A stretch of DNA of 40,349 nt from Acidocella aromatica (GTDB lineage Bacteria; Pseudomonadota; Alphaproteobacteria; Acetobacterales; Acetobacteraceae): the NCBI RefSeq assembly GCF_014201825.1, contig NZ_JACHFJ010000017.1, positions 1 to 40,349 of the forward strand, in the 5' to 3' direction. Shown here piece after piece: positions 27,764 through 36,273 of the stretch. The position numbers were made by a program, and so were the translations under genes. The notes below the pieces were generated by a model that was given only the letters and a program-made list of their open reading frames with translations, did no database searches and was not told the DNA's origin. The stretch's first letter is position 1; each line of letters opens with the position of its first letter.

Positions 27764-28972
27764 TTAGTGCACAGACCGGTGGGGCCTGATCGGCGGCTGT
27801 ACAATCCAGTTGGGCGTATCGTAGCATCCTCGCCCAAGCCAAGGCATGCGTTCGTTCAGCCAGCACCGCGTGGGCAGCAATGGCGTGGCCGCAATCGTCC
27901 GCATAGCCACTTCGTCATTTGGTAGGATTGCCAGCCGCCGTTCAATCTCGCTGTGAGCCGTACTTTCAAGTCCGCGCCCGATGAACACAAGGCAGCCATG
28001 CCGATCGGACAATGGCCCTGTGGCTGGCCAATGCTTCAGCCGCACCGGTGGATAAGCGGTACCCTGTACGCATTGCAGTACAACCGGTTCCGTCAGTCCT
28101 GCGACATTCACCACCCCCTTGGCGCACAGCAATTTCCTCTCAAACTCCTGCAGGATAAGCCCCATAACGACCGATAGCCCGCGCCACGTCACGGGACGTT
28201 CGAAACGAACAGTAAAGCTCGATACATCAGGATCATGGGCGTAGTGATTATTGCCGGGATGAAGCCGCTGGTGGGTCTTTTCGCCCAACCAGGCGGCGAT
28301 ATCTGGGATCTTCGGCGATAGCGCGTAGATGCCGCTAGAAAATAATTGCTCCGGAGCGATGTTGCCGTGCGTGACCCGCAAGCGTTGCGCCGAAGGATTG
28401 AGCGTGTCTAGCCATCCCTGCAGTGCCTCCAGAGTTGTGCGCTCCGATATGTCGCTTTTAGCGATCAACAGTCGATCAGCCATGACAATTTGCCGTATGG
28501 CCTCTTGGTGTTGCTCAAGTTGAGCACGGCCGCGGCTGGCGTCTACCACGGTGAGCACGCTGTCGCAGACATAGCGAGCGGCGATATAGCGGTCCTCCAT
28601 GAGACTGTAGATAACCGGCATTGGGTCTGCTAGGCCCGTTGTCTCCACGATGACCCGCTTGATTGGCGGAATCTCGCGGCGCGACGCACGCTCATGCAGG
28701 TCGCGAAGTACCCGTACAAAATCGCCATGCACCGAGCAGCATAGACAGCCGGAATCCAACAATAAAATCGATTCATCCATTGTCTCAACAAGATGATGAT
28801 CAATGCCCACCTCACCGAATTCATTGATCAGAACCACCGTGCCGTCCATTTCTGGGTGTTTGGTTAGCTGGTTCAGCAGTGTCGTTTTTCCCGAACCAAG
28901 AAAGCCCGTCAGTAGGCAGACGGCGATACGATCGACCGGCAGAACGCTGGATAATGGTGACATATCTATCAT
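27764..28972 (-). CDS. CobW/COG0523-family metal-binding GTPase (candidate metallochaperone)
   Basis: A 402-residue G3E GTPase from the ATG at 28972, which has a ribosome site (gaggaa) upstream. The frame is open 18 codons further, but that extension runs into the promoter leader. It has Walker A GFLGSGKTT (residues 23-31), the family metal site CLCC at 76-79, Walker B/switch VETTGLADP and the guanine-recognition motif AKSD. A CobW C-terminal domain covers about residues 270-360. Family members use GTP to deliver Zn, Co, Mn or Fe to client enzymes. It is divergent from the carboxylase operon and has its own sigma-54-type promoter, suggesting co-expression and metal loading of the carboxylase. 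The client and metal are inferred. Confidence 0.82.
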   Translation of the reverse strand: MIDMSPLSSVLPVDRIAVCLLTGFLGSGKTTLLNQLTKHPEMDGTVVLINEFGEVGIDHHLVETMDESILLLDSGCLCCSVHGDFVRVLRDLHERASRREIPPIKRVIVETTGLADPMPVIYSLMEDRYIAARYVCDSVLTVVDASRGRAQLEQHQEAIRQIVMADRLLIAKSDISERTTLEALQGWLDTLNPSAQRLRVTHGNIAPEQLFSSGIYALSPKIPDIAAWLGEKTHQRLHPGNNHYAHDPDVSSFTVRFERPVTWRGLSVVMGLILQEFERKLLCAKGVVNVAGLTEPVVLQCVQGTAYPPVRLKHWPATGPLSDRHGCLVFIGRGLESTAHSEIERRLAILPNDEVAMRTIAATPLLPTRCWLNERMPWLGRGCYDTPNWIVQPPIRPHRSVH

Positions 28973-29037
28973 GATAAAGAAGTTCCTCGTGAAAATGCCT
29001 TGTTGGGTTCTTGTTGCTTCAGTCAAAGTAAAAGCTC

Positions 29038-29053
29038 AGCAAAAGCCATGCCA
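29038..29053 (-). promoter_or_regulatory. Sigma-54 promoter for the CobW-family gene
   Basis: On the minus strand: TGGCATGGCTTTTGCT. The invariant GG (-24) and GC (-12) are separated by exactly 10 bases, and the flanks match the TGGCAY-N5-TTGCW consensus. The -12 element is about 67 bp from the chosen ATG at 28972. Confidence 0.75.
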
Positions 29054-29171
29054 GTCAAAAAAACTGGAGAGATGGACCTTATAATGATGGGAGACCGTCC
29101 AGGTTCCAGAAAGCTTGCAGGCTTGATTCCAGATGAAAAACCAGGAGGTAGCGAAATGCCACGCAGACATG

Positions 29172-29184
29172 TTGCGTCGCGCAA
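29172..29184. promoter_or_regulatory. Candidate enhancer (UAS) palindrome
   Basis: TTGCG-TCG-CGCAA is a perfect inverted repeat. Its centre (29178) is 124-125 bp from the start of each sigma-54 promoter motif, a normal distance for an enhancer-binding protein and symmetric for the two promoters. The bound protein is unknown. Confidence 0.5.
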
Positions 29185-29197
29185 GAGGGACCGGAAA

Positions 29198-29213
29198 TCG
29201 GACGATCATCCGA
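29198..29213. promoter_or_regulatory. Second inverted repeat near the enhancer
   Basis: TCGGA-CGATCA-TCCGA is a perfect 5-6-5 inverted repeat, 14 bases after the first palindrome. It could be a second activator or repressor site, though short repeats of this size can occur by chance. Confidence 0.35.
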
Positions 29214-29301
29214 AAAGACAACGTGATGGCAGTTTAGTCTGCACTCCCGGACACAATAGAATATCCTAGAAAAAACAGATCGTTATGTATTTTACGATAT
29301 T

Positions 29302-29317
29302 TGGCATAGGCCTTGCT
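29302..29317 (+). promoter_or_regulatory. Sigma-54 promoter for the carboxylase operon
   Basis: TGGCATAGGCCTTGCT matches the sigma-54 consensus, with GG (29303-29304) and GC (29315-29316) separated by exactly 10 bases. It lies about 95 bp upstream of the first ATG at 29412. Acetone carboxylase operons in other Proteobacteria are known to be sigma-54 dependent, which fits. Confidence 0.8.
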
Positions 29318-29411
29318 GATGAGCCATTCGTTCAAGGAGCAGAGTGCTCTGGTTGCCCACAAGAGACGAGGAGCCGGGCACGTCAAAGGCAAGGGAGAAG
29401 GCAGTTCAAAA

Positions 29412-31349
29412 ATGGCATTACAAATCAACATCGATAATGGCGGCACGCTGACCGACATTTGCATCATGGATGGCGAAAAGGTCAAAAAAACGAAAATTCT
29501 GACCACGCCATATGACCTCAGCAAGTGCTTCTTCGAAGGGCTCCAGAAAGCCTCTGGTGTGCTCTACGGGAATACTGATGTGAAAAGGCTTCTGGAAGAG
29601 GTCGATCTTATCCGGTATTCCACTACGCAGGGTACCAACGCCATCTGTGAGCGCAAGGGGCCACGCCTGGGGCTGATCCTGAACGGTGCCGAGCGGAACC
29701 TTCCGAAGCTTCTTGCCGAACACGACCGGGAATTGTTCGAGGCTCTGATCGGCGAACGTATCGTCTTTCTGAACACTGACGTGGTCATGGGAGCAGAGGC
29801 GGACGTCGAAGTGGTGAAGGCGATCAATGTGCTTACTGCTGCCGGTGCAAACCGCTTGGTGGTCAGCTTCGATGGCCCTGGATTTCAAAATATTGAAGAC
29901 CGCTTCAAAAAGGTGGCACTACGCAAATTCCCACGCCATTTGCTGGGGGCGGTGCCAATCCTCTACGGCAGTGATTTAACAACAGACAAGGAGGCCGAAC
30001 GTCGGACATGGACGGCTATTATTAATTCTTTTCTGCATCCGTCCATGGAGGGGTTTCTCTATAACGCGGAGAACCGCCTGCGCGAATTCCGCATGAAGAA
30101 TCCGCTGCTGATCTTCCGGAATGATGGTGATGCATCACGAGTTGCCAAGACCATTGCTATCAAGACGTACAGCTCTGGCCCGCGTGGCGGCATGGAAGGT
30201 ATGAAAGCCTTTGCTAAGATCTATGACTTTTCTGATGTGGTTTCCATAGATGTGGGTGGTACGACGACCGATATCGGCCAGTGTGTTGAAGGCAAGGTGG
30301 CCGAGGCCAGGCGTGGACATGTGGAGGGCATAAGCGTGTCCTTCCCACTTTGCGAAATCATGAGTGCGGGAGCTGGTGGCAGCTCGATCTTCCGGGTGAA
30401 GGATGGGCACATCGCCATCGGTCCCGAGAGTGTCGGTGCAGTTCCTGGCCCCGCTTGTTTCGGACGTGGCGGCAAGGAGGCGACGATCACCGATGCCAGT
30501 CTACTTTGCGGTTTGTTTGATCCTACTTCCTATTTTGGCGGTGGCATGGGGTTGGACCGTGATCGTGCAGCAGCGGCGGTGAAGACGAACATTGCTGATC
30601 CACTTGGGTTGGGTATCGACGCAGCGCTCATCACAATGGAAAAGGCCTACGAAGCGAAGATCGCCGATGAGTTGCATCGCTTCACCAATATTTCCGAGAA
30701 CACGGTGATGCTTGCCTTTGGCGGTGCCGGGCCACTAAATGCCTGTGGCGTAGCCGAGCAGGCAGGGATCCGTCAAGTGGCGGTTCCGCAGATGGCTGCC
30801 GTATTCTCGGCTTATGGCATTGGCGCCTGCGATATCTCGCAGCGTTATGTTGTGTCGCTCGATGCATTCTCGGCCGAGGAACTACACGAGAAGCTGGAAA
30901 ATCTGAATACCAAGGCCTCGCGTGATATGTTTGCGGAAGGCTGTGCGGATGGCAGCTATACAGTTCAGGCTAGCTTGGTTGCAACTTTTCCAGATGGTCG
31001 TGTTGCTACTCAGGTTCTGCAAGGCGAGGCTGTGTTTCCTCCCGCCTTTTTTGAGGCGGACAACGTTGATCTTGAAGTCAATGCGGTCAAACTGCTGCGG
31101 AGCGGCGGCTCCAGAACGGCTGGTGTCAAGGCGCTTAACCCCGCGCGAGCTTCGGGCAGCCGTACCATCCTCACCGCGCAGGATGGGCGTATCACCGTGC
31201 CAGTTTATCGCCTGGGCAACATGCAGCCTGGCGACCATGCCGCTGGTCCGGCGATTCTAGAAGAGGATTATTTCACCTGCCGGGTTCTGAAAGGCTGGCG
31301 CTTTGTTGTCACTGATCTCGGCGATGTCATGCTGAATAGGGAGGATTAA
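29412..31349 (+). CDS. apcA: Acetophenone/acetone carboxylase-type HyuA-like subunit (small form)
   Basis: A 645-residue HyuA/oxoprolinase-family ATPase subunit, about 70 kDa. The start at 29412 (MALQINIDNGGTLTD) follows a gggagaagg ribosome site; the frame is open from 29313, but that part overlaps the sigma-54 promoter. Phosphate motifs are NIDNGGTLTD (about residues 6-15), where NGG replaces the usual GGT-preceding acidic/glycine form, and IDVGGTTTD at 279-287. Further blocks are SAGAGGSSIF, GPESVGAVPGPACFGRGGKE and LAFGGAGPLNACGVAEQAG. The family activates a carbonyl or amide oxygen with ATP. Size and gene order fit the first subunit of acetophenone carboxylase. It is the first gene of a six-gene operon ending at 38197. 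Confidence 0.78.
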   Translation: MALQINIDNGGTLTDICIMDGEKVKKTKILTTPYDLSKCFFEGLQKASGVLYGNTDVKRLLEEVDLIRYSTTQGTNAICERKGPRLGLILNGAERNLPKLLAEHDRELFEALIGERIVFLNTDVVMGAEADVEVVKAINVLTAAGANRLVVSFDGPGFQNIEDRFKKVALRKFPRHLLGAVPILYGSDLTTDKEAERRTWTAIINSFLHPSMEGFLYNAENRLREFRMKNPLLIFRNDGDASRVAKTIAIKTYSSGPRGGMEGMKAFAKIYDFSDVVSIDVGGTTTDIGQCVEGKVAEARRGHVEGISVSFPLCEIMSAGAGGSSIFRVKDGHIAIGPESVGAVPGPACFGRGGKEATITDASLLCGLFDPTSYFGGGMGLDRDRAAAAVKTNIADPLGLGIDAALITMEKAYEAKIADELHRFTNISENTVMLAFGGAGPLNACGVAEQAGIRQVAVPQMAAVFSAYGIGACDISQRYVVSLDAFSAEELHEKLENLNTKASRDMFAEGCADGSYTVQASLVATFPDGRVATQVLQGEAVFPPAFFEADNVDLEVNAVKLLRSGGSRTAGVKALNPARASGSRTILTAQDGRITVPVYRLGNMQPGDHAAGPAILEEDYFTCRVLKGWRFVVTDLGDVMLNRED

Positions 31350-31352
31350 AAT

Positions 31353-31751
31353 ATGAAAGTTCCCATGACCGAATATCTTCGCATCGATCTTGAAACGGAG
31401 AACTGGGAATGCCGAGTCTGCAACCATGTGGTTGGCTCAGCTAAGGGAAATTATAAGGAAGGCCTTCTGGTCCATAACCGGGACCCGCGCGAGATCCATC
31501 CGCCGATCATTGATCCTGACAAATATCGTTTTACATTCAGTCCAGATCCAGAATGGGTCCGCATTCTCGAATATTGCTGCCCGAGCTGTGGCACCCAGGT
31601 GGAAACCGAATACGCGATCCCGGGTCATCCCCCGTTGTTTGATATGGAGGTCAACCTGCCGGCGTTGAAGGCGCAATGGGAAGCCCGGGGCAAGGAGTCC
31701 GAGCCCTATGCGGGACCGGCGGTAACCACCGCCATTGGGCATAACCACTAA
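31353..31751 (+). CDS. apcB: Small zinc-ribbon subunit of the carboxylase
   Basis: A 132-residue protein (about 15 kDa). Two cysteine pairs are visible, C20-x2-C23 (WECRVCNHVV) and C75/C76-x2-C79 (YCCPSCGTQ), forming a probable four-cysteine zinc ribbon. It starts 3 bp after the first HyuA-like gene. Size, position and the cysteine pattern fit the small subunit of acetophenone carboxylase and, more distantly, the gamma subunit of acetone carboxylase. It probably bridges the large subunits. A terminator-like hairpin begins 7 bp after its stop. Confidence 0.75.
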   Translation: MKVPMTEYLRIDLETENWECRVCNHVVGSAKGNYKEGLLVHNRDPREIHPPIIDPDKYRFTFSPDPEWVRILEYCCPSCGTQVETEYAIPGHPPLFDMEVNLPALKAQWEARGKESEPYAGPAVTTAIGHNH

Positions 31752-31757
31752 ACTGAA

Positions 31758-31790
31758 GGCGGAGGGCTAGACCTCCGCCACCGCTTTTTT
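31758..31790 (+). terminator. Terminator-like hairpin inside the carboxylase operon
   Basis: Perfect 8-bp arms ggcggagg / cctccgcc with loop gctaga, then 5 bases and a run of six T (31785-31790). It sits between the second and third genes of what otherwise looks like one operon. It could cause partial termination, act as an attenuator, or be an RNA-processing or stability element that sets subunit ratios. Confidence 0.6.
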
Positions 31791-31818
31791 CGGTGCAGTA
31801 AGCAAAATTGGAGGAAAC

Positions 31819-33957
31819 ATGAAACGAGTTTCTGTCGATATCGGGGGTACGTTCACCGACTGTTTCGTCGTTTGGGGTGACAAATATGTCGAGGCAAAGG
31901 CTCTTACAACGCATCACAACTTGGCTATGGGATTCAACGAGGCTTTAGGTAAAGCATGTAATGTTCTTGATCTTGAGCTTGAAGATATCATGTCTGGCGT
32001 GGACTCCGTCCGCTACGCCACGACGCTTGGCACCAACGCGCTGATCGAGCATAAGGGACCCAGGATGGGCATGCTGGTTACCGCCGGGTATGAGGCGACC
32101 GTACCGCTCAGCCGCGCTCGTGGCTATGGCGAGGGGCTGGATAATCTTGGCCAGCAGGATATGCCAAACGCCCAGCGGCCCGATCCGTTGATTCTACCGC
32201 ACATGATCCGTGGTGTGCGTGAACGTGTCGATTTCGAAGGTCGGTTGGTGATGCCGCTTGATGAAAACGATGTGCGCCTACAGATTCGTGAATTGGTTGA
32301 CCGTGGGGCGCAGATCATCGTCGTCGCGTTGGTGAACAGCGTGGTGAGTCCGGCGCATGAACAGCGGATCGAGGAAATTATCCTGGAGGAATATCCCTCG
32401 CATCTCCTGGGTGCCATTCCGGTCATTCTCTCGCACCAAGTGGCTGGACGCAAGGGCGAATATGTTCGCGCCACATCGGCGATTGTTGATGGCTACCTGC
32501 ATTCCACCATGTATCATGCGCTCTCTGCCCTGGAGCAGAATCTACGGTCCCATTCCTATGAAAAGCCGATGCTGGTGATTCATAATTCGGGCGGTATGGC
32601 GCAATTAAACTCCACCGATGCGCTGCAGACCATTCACTCCGGGCCGGTCTCCGGCATTGGCGCTTCGGAGCATCTGGCTCTGCAGGCGATGCTCGGCAAT
32701 GTTGTGGCAACCGATATGGGGGGCACGAGCTATGATATCGGCATCGTCGTCGAAGGCGGCATCAAGCACTACGATTTTAATCCGGTTATCGACCGCTGGC
32801 TGGTCTCGGTGCCTATGGTGCATCTGGTCACACTTGGTGCGGGCGGCGGCTCCATCGCCTCTTACGACCGTATGTACAAGACCGTGCAATGCGGCCCTGA
32901 GAGTGCGGGTTCCGACCCCGGTCCGGCCTGCTATGATCGTGGAGGGATGCGCGCCACCGTGACCGATGCGGATCTGTTGCTTGGCTATCTTGATCCTGAA
33001 AATTATGCTGGGGGCTCCATTCCCTTGAATCCACGCCGCTCCAAATCGGTGATCGAAGACACGCTCTGCGACGAGCTGGATTGCTCGGTCATCGATGCGG
33101 CATTGCTGATCCGTGAGAAGGTGGATGACAACATGGCCAACGGCCTGTTCACCGAACTCCGAGCCCGTGGCTATGATCCCGAGGACTTCACCATGCTCGC
33201 CTATGGTGGCAACGGCCCGTTGCATTGCTGTGGCATCGCCAAGAACCTGAATATCGACCGCATTCTAGCACCGCCTTTCAGCTCTGTGTTCTCTGCCGTG
33301 GGAGCGGGCAACATGCATCAGCTCCATATCCACGAACAGTCGCTCTATATGGTGCTGTACGATTCCAACTCGCGCCATATCTTCGACGATTACGAGCGTT
33401 TCAACGCTATCGTTGCGGAGCTGCGCGAACGCGGTAAGCGGGATCTGCTCCGCCAGGGCGTGGCACCGGAGGACATCCGCCACAGCCTGGAGCTGGATAT
33501 GCGTTACGGTAATCAGCTCGTGCAGACCACGGCGGTGATTCCGCAGCATGAGGTGCATGGCCCAGCCGATGTGCTGGCGATCATCTCGCAATTCTCCAAT
33601 GATTACGGCAAGCGCTTCGGTGAAGGCTCGCAGGCGCCGGAGGCGGGTATTCGCATCAATACCATCCGCGTTGCGTCCTACGTGCATCATCAAACGGTGC
33701 AGTTCGAAGATATTAAGCCCCTGCCGAAGGGTGAACGCCAAGCTCCGCCTGCACCCTCCAGCCGTCGGAACTGCTATTTCGTCGGTCATCAGGGGAGTCG
33801 CGACACCCCGGTCTGGAACCGGGCCGACGTCAAGCCTGGCGTGGAAATTCCGGGGCCTGCGATCATCGCCTCGGAGGTGACGACCTTCCTCGTCGATCCG
33901 GGCTGGACCTTTGTCGCCGCCAAGCAAGGGGCTTCCTGGTTTCTACGCAACGAATAA
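31819..33957 (+). CDS. apcC: Acetophenone/acetone carboxylase-type HyuA-like subunit (large form)
   Basis: A 712-residue HyuA-like ATPase subunit with a good ribosome site (ggaggaaac) before its ATG. Actin-like phosphate motifs are VDIGGTFTD (about residues 6-14) and TDMGGTSYD (about 298-306). Further family blocks are LGAGGGSIASYD, ESAGSDPGPACYDRGGMRATVTDADLLLGYL, LAYGGNGPLHCCGIAKNL and the C-terminal GPAIIASEVTTFLVDPGW. Together with the shorter HyuA-like subunit it gives the paired ATPase subunits expected of the acetophenone carboxylase type, whereas classical acetone carboxylase has only one. Substrate specificity cannot be read from sequence. Confidence 0.8.
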   Translation: MKRVSVDIGGTFTDCFVVWGDKYVEAKALTTHHNLAMGFNEALGKACNVLDLELEDIMSGVDSVRYATTLGTNALIEHKGPRMGMLVTAGYEATVPLSRARGYGEGLDNLGQQDMPNAQRPDPLILPHMIRGVRERVDFEGRLVMPLDENDVRLQIRELVDRGAQIIVVALVNSVVSPAHEQRIEEIILEEYPSHLLGAIPVILSHQVAGRKGEYVRATSAIVDGYLHSTMYHALSALEQNLRSHSYEKPMLVIHNSGGMAQLNSTDALQTIHSGPVSGIGASEHLALQAMLGNVVATDMGGTSYDIGIVVEGGIKHYDFNPVIDRWLVSVPMVHLVTLGAGGGSIASYDRMYKTVQCGPESAGSDPGPACYDRGGMRATVTDADLLLGYLDPENYAGGSIPLNPRRSKSVIEDTLCDELDCSVIDAALLIREKVDDNMANGLFTELRARGYDPEDFTMLAYGGNGPLHCCGIAKNLNIDRILAPPFSSVFSAVGAGNMHQLHIHEQSLYMVLYDSNSRHIFDDYERFNAIVAELRERGKRDLLRQGVAPEDIRHSLELDMRYGNQLVQTTAVIPQHEVHGPADVLAIISQFSNDYGKRFGEGSQAPEAGIRINTIRVASYVHHQTVQFEDIKPLPKGERQAPPAPSSRRNCYFVGHQGSRDTPVWNRADVKPGVEIPGPAIIASEVTTFLVDPGWTFVAAKQGASWFLRNE

Positions 33958-33996
33958 GTCAACGGCATAAACCCTGATTTTTGGGAGGATATCCTG

Positions 33997-36273
33997 ATGA
34001 ACCAAATGAGCAATGCACGGGCGCTGAAGACGCCGTCAGCCGCCGATATGGAGCTGATCAAGAAGTTCCTCGACGATACCACGCTGTTCCTGGGGCCTGA
34101 CCCCGAGATCATGCAGAATCATGACCTCATGCCCCGCAGCCGGGATGAGGATGCGGCGATCACGGCGTTCAACGATGTTCACAGTATCGCCAAGATCCGC
34201 GACCGCATTCAGTCCGGCTGCGATGAAGGCTATGAGATGGTGGAGCAGATGGGCGCCGCCCCGGGCGCGAAATGGGGAGACGTCATCACTGGCGTCTATT
34301 CCGCGTCTGGCGACCTTGCCATTGCCAGTGCTGGCGGTGTGCTGATTTTCTCGGCGCTGGTGCATCACCCGATCAAGTTTATCATCAAAAACTGGTTGAA
34401 TGACCCTACCGTCGGCGTGCGCGAGGGCGATGGCTTTATCCACAATGACTCCCGCTACGGCAACGTGCATAATACTGACCAGAGCATGATCCTGCCCATT
34501 TTCCACGAGGGCAAGCTGGTGTGCTGGGTGGCGTCCACCGTGCACGAAGGGGAGAACGGCGCCATTGAGCCGGGCGGCATGCCCTCCATGGCGGAGAGCC
34601 CGAGCGATGAAGGGCTGAAGATGTCGCCCTTCAAGGTCGTCGAGAATTATCAGATCAAACGGGATATCCTGACCTTTCTGCAGAATTCGGTGCGTGAGCC
34701 AAAGCTGCAATACGAGGATATGAAGGTGAAGCTTTTCGCCTGCTTGCGTATCAAGCAGCGCATCGAGGAGACGCTGAACACCGATGGTCCCGAGGCACTG
34801 ATCTCGACGCTGCGTCTGACCATGGAGAATGTCCGGGCTGAAGTGAAGCGGCGCGTTAGCGAATGGCCGGACATGACGGTACGCACCTACATCATTCAGG
34901 ACTCGACCTTGCGCGAGAACTGCGTGGTGAAGATCAACTGCAAGCTGACCAAGACCGGCGACCGGTTGATATTCGACTTCCGCGGGTCCAGCCCGGAATT
35001 CACCAACCGTGCCACAAATACCATCGTCGCGGGGCTCAAGGGCATGCTGGCGCAGGTGTTCCTGTGCTATGTCTGGCCGGATCTGCCGCGTGGTCAGGCG
35101 GCCTTCGCGCCCATCGAGGTCATCACCGATCCGCATTCGATCGTGAATTGCTCCTATGATGCGCCGAACTCGCAGAGCCTGATGTCGATCTTCACCGGCT
35201 TCACCGCCGGCCAGCATGCCGTGGCGAAATTCCTCTATAGCTGCCCGGAGAAATTCACCAAGGTGCATGCGCCGACCTTTAACATGATCAACACCTTCAT
35301 CTGGGGTGGTGTAAGCCAGCATGGCGAGACGCTGGGCAATCTCTGCGCCGATCTCAACGGCATGGGTGCTGGCGCGGTTGTCGACCGTGACGGTGAGCAC
35401 GCCTTGGCGCCGATCTTCGCCACCATGGCCGATATCGGCGAGCAGGAGTTGAACGAGGAGGAGGTACCGTTCCTGCAACTCGTGTCGAAAAAAATGACGC
35501 GCGACGCCATCGCGCCCGGCAAGTACCGGGGCGGACAGGGCTACACCATGATGGTGGCGACCAAGGACTCTTCGCAATGGGGCTTCATGACCACCTGCCA
35601 GGGCGCGAAGATACCGCCGCTGCAGGGGCTGTTCGGCGGCTATGCCTGCGGCTGCTACCCGCTGAGCAAGGTCCAGGGCGTGGATGTTTACGACATCCTC
35701 ATCAACGAGCCCGAGAAGTTCCGCCACTCGATCGAGGAGATCATGAACGAGAGGCCTTTCGATGGCGCATCCTACACCACCCACCATATGGGCATGGGGT
35801 TCGAGATCTCCCGGCGTGGCGAGTTGTTCATGATCTCCCAGGGGGCAGGGGCGGGGTATGGTGATCTGCTGGAGCGCGAACCGGCGAACGTAATCAAGGA
35901 CATCGAGGAAGGGCTGATGTCCTCTGAGGTTGCCGAGCGTCTCTATAAGGTGAAGTTCGACTCTGCCACGCTGGCCATCAATTTCGAAGCCACGGCCCAG
36001 GCCCGGGCGGAGGAGCGCAAGGCCCGCATTGCGCGGTCAAAGCCCTATGCCGAGTTCATCAAGGAGTGGAACAAGCCGAAACCGCCCTCGCATCTGCAAT
36101 ATTTCGGCTGTTGGGGGGATGATGTTTCGATCCTCTATATGGGCGGCCCGGATGTGATCCGTGATGCAGACAAGCCCAAGCCGAACTATATGCAACATCC
36201 CAAGGATGTCCGCATTGCCGAGCTGGAGGCGCGGCTTGCCAATCTGGGCGCACTTGGGGACGAGAAGCAATGA
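33997..36273 (+). CDS. apcD: Acetophenone/acetone carboxylase-type HyuB-like subunit
   Basis: A 758-residue HyuB/oxoprolinase B-family protein, near 84 kDa. This is much longer than the 583-residue hydantoinase B at 8710 and close to acetone/acetophenone carboxylase large subunits. Landmarks are WGDVITGVYSASGDLAIASAG, FIHNDSRYGNVHNTDQSMILP (the metal-site region), WVASTVHEGENGAIEPGGMP, and the later GKYRGGQGYTMMVATKD and GAGAGYGDLLEREP. The C-terminal extension after about residue 640 has ARAEERKARIARSKPYAEF. It probably hosts carboxyl transfer between activated bicarbonate and the enolate. It begins 39 bp after the preceding gene and overlaps the next by 4 bp. Confidence 0.8.
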   Translation: MNQMSNARALKTPSAADMELIKKFLDDTTLFLGPDPEIMQNHDLMPRSRDEDAAITAFNDVHSIAKIRDRIQSGCDEGYEMVEQMGAAPGAKWGDVITGVYSASGDLAIASAGGVLIFSALVHHPIKFIIKNWLNDPTVGVREGDGFIHNDSRYGNVHNTDQSMILPIFHEGKLVCWVASTVHEGENGAIEPGGMPSMAESPSDEGLKMSPFKVVENYQIKRDILTFLQNSVREPKLQYEDMKVKLFACLRIKQRIEETLNTDGPEALISTLRLTMENVRAEVKRRVSEWPDMTVRTYIIQDSTLRENCVVKINCKLTKTGDRLIFDFRGSSPEFTNRATNTIVAGLKGMLAQVFLCYVWPDLPRGQAAFAPIEVITDPHSIVNCSYDAPNSQSLMSIFTGFTAGQHAVAKFLYSCPEKFTKVHAPTFNMINTFIWGGVSQHGETLGNLCADLNGMGAGAVVDRDGEHALAPIFATMADIGEQELNEEEVPFLQLVSKKMTRDAIAPGKYRGGQGYTMMVATKDSSQWGFMTTCQGAKIPPLQGLFGGYACGCYPLSKVQGVDVYDILINEPEKFRHSIEEIMNERPFDGASYTTHHMGMGFEISRRGELFMISQGAGAGYGDLLEREPANVIKDIEEGLMSSEVAERLYKVKFDSATLAINFEATAQARAEERKARIARSKPYAEFIKEWNKPKPPSHLQYFGCWGDDVSILYMGGPDVIRDADKPKPNYMQHPKDVRIAELEARLANLGALGDEKQ

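Larger units (their letters stand above)
28973..29411. promoter_or_regulatory. Divergent regulatory region between the CobW gene and the carboxylase operon
   Basis: A 439-bp region without a gene. It contains two outward-facing sigma-54-type promoters (29038-29053 minus, 29302-29317 plus) with short palindromes between them (29172-29184, 29198-29213). The layout is that of a divergon controlled from one central enhancer by a bacterial enhancer-binding protein. No such activator gene is present in this window. Confidence 0.7.

Noticed and set aside
34036-35787. 583-codon open frame on the minus strand
   Set aside because: It lies antisense within the HyuB-like carboxylase gene, has a His/Arg/Ala-rich shadow composition, no domain and no ribosome site. 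The plus-strand gene is clearly the real one.
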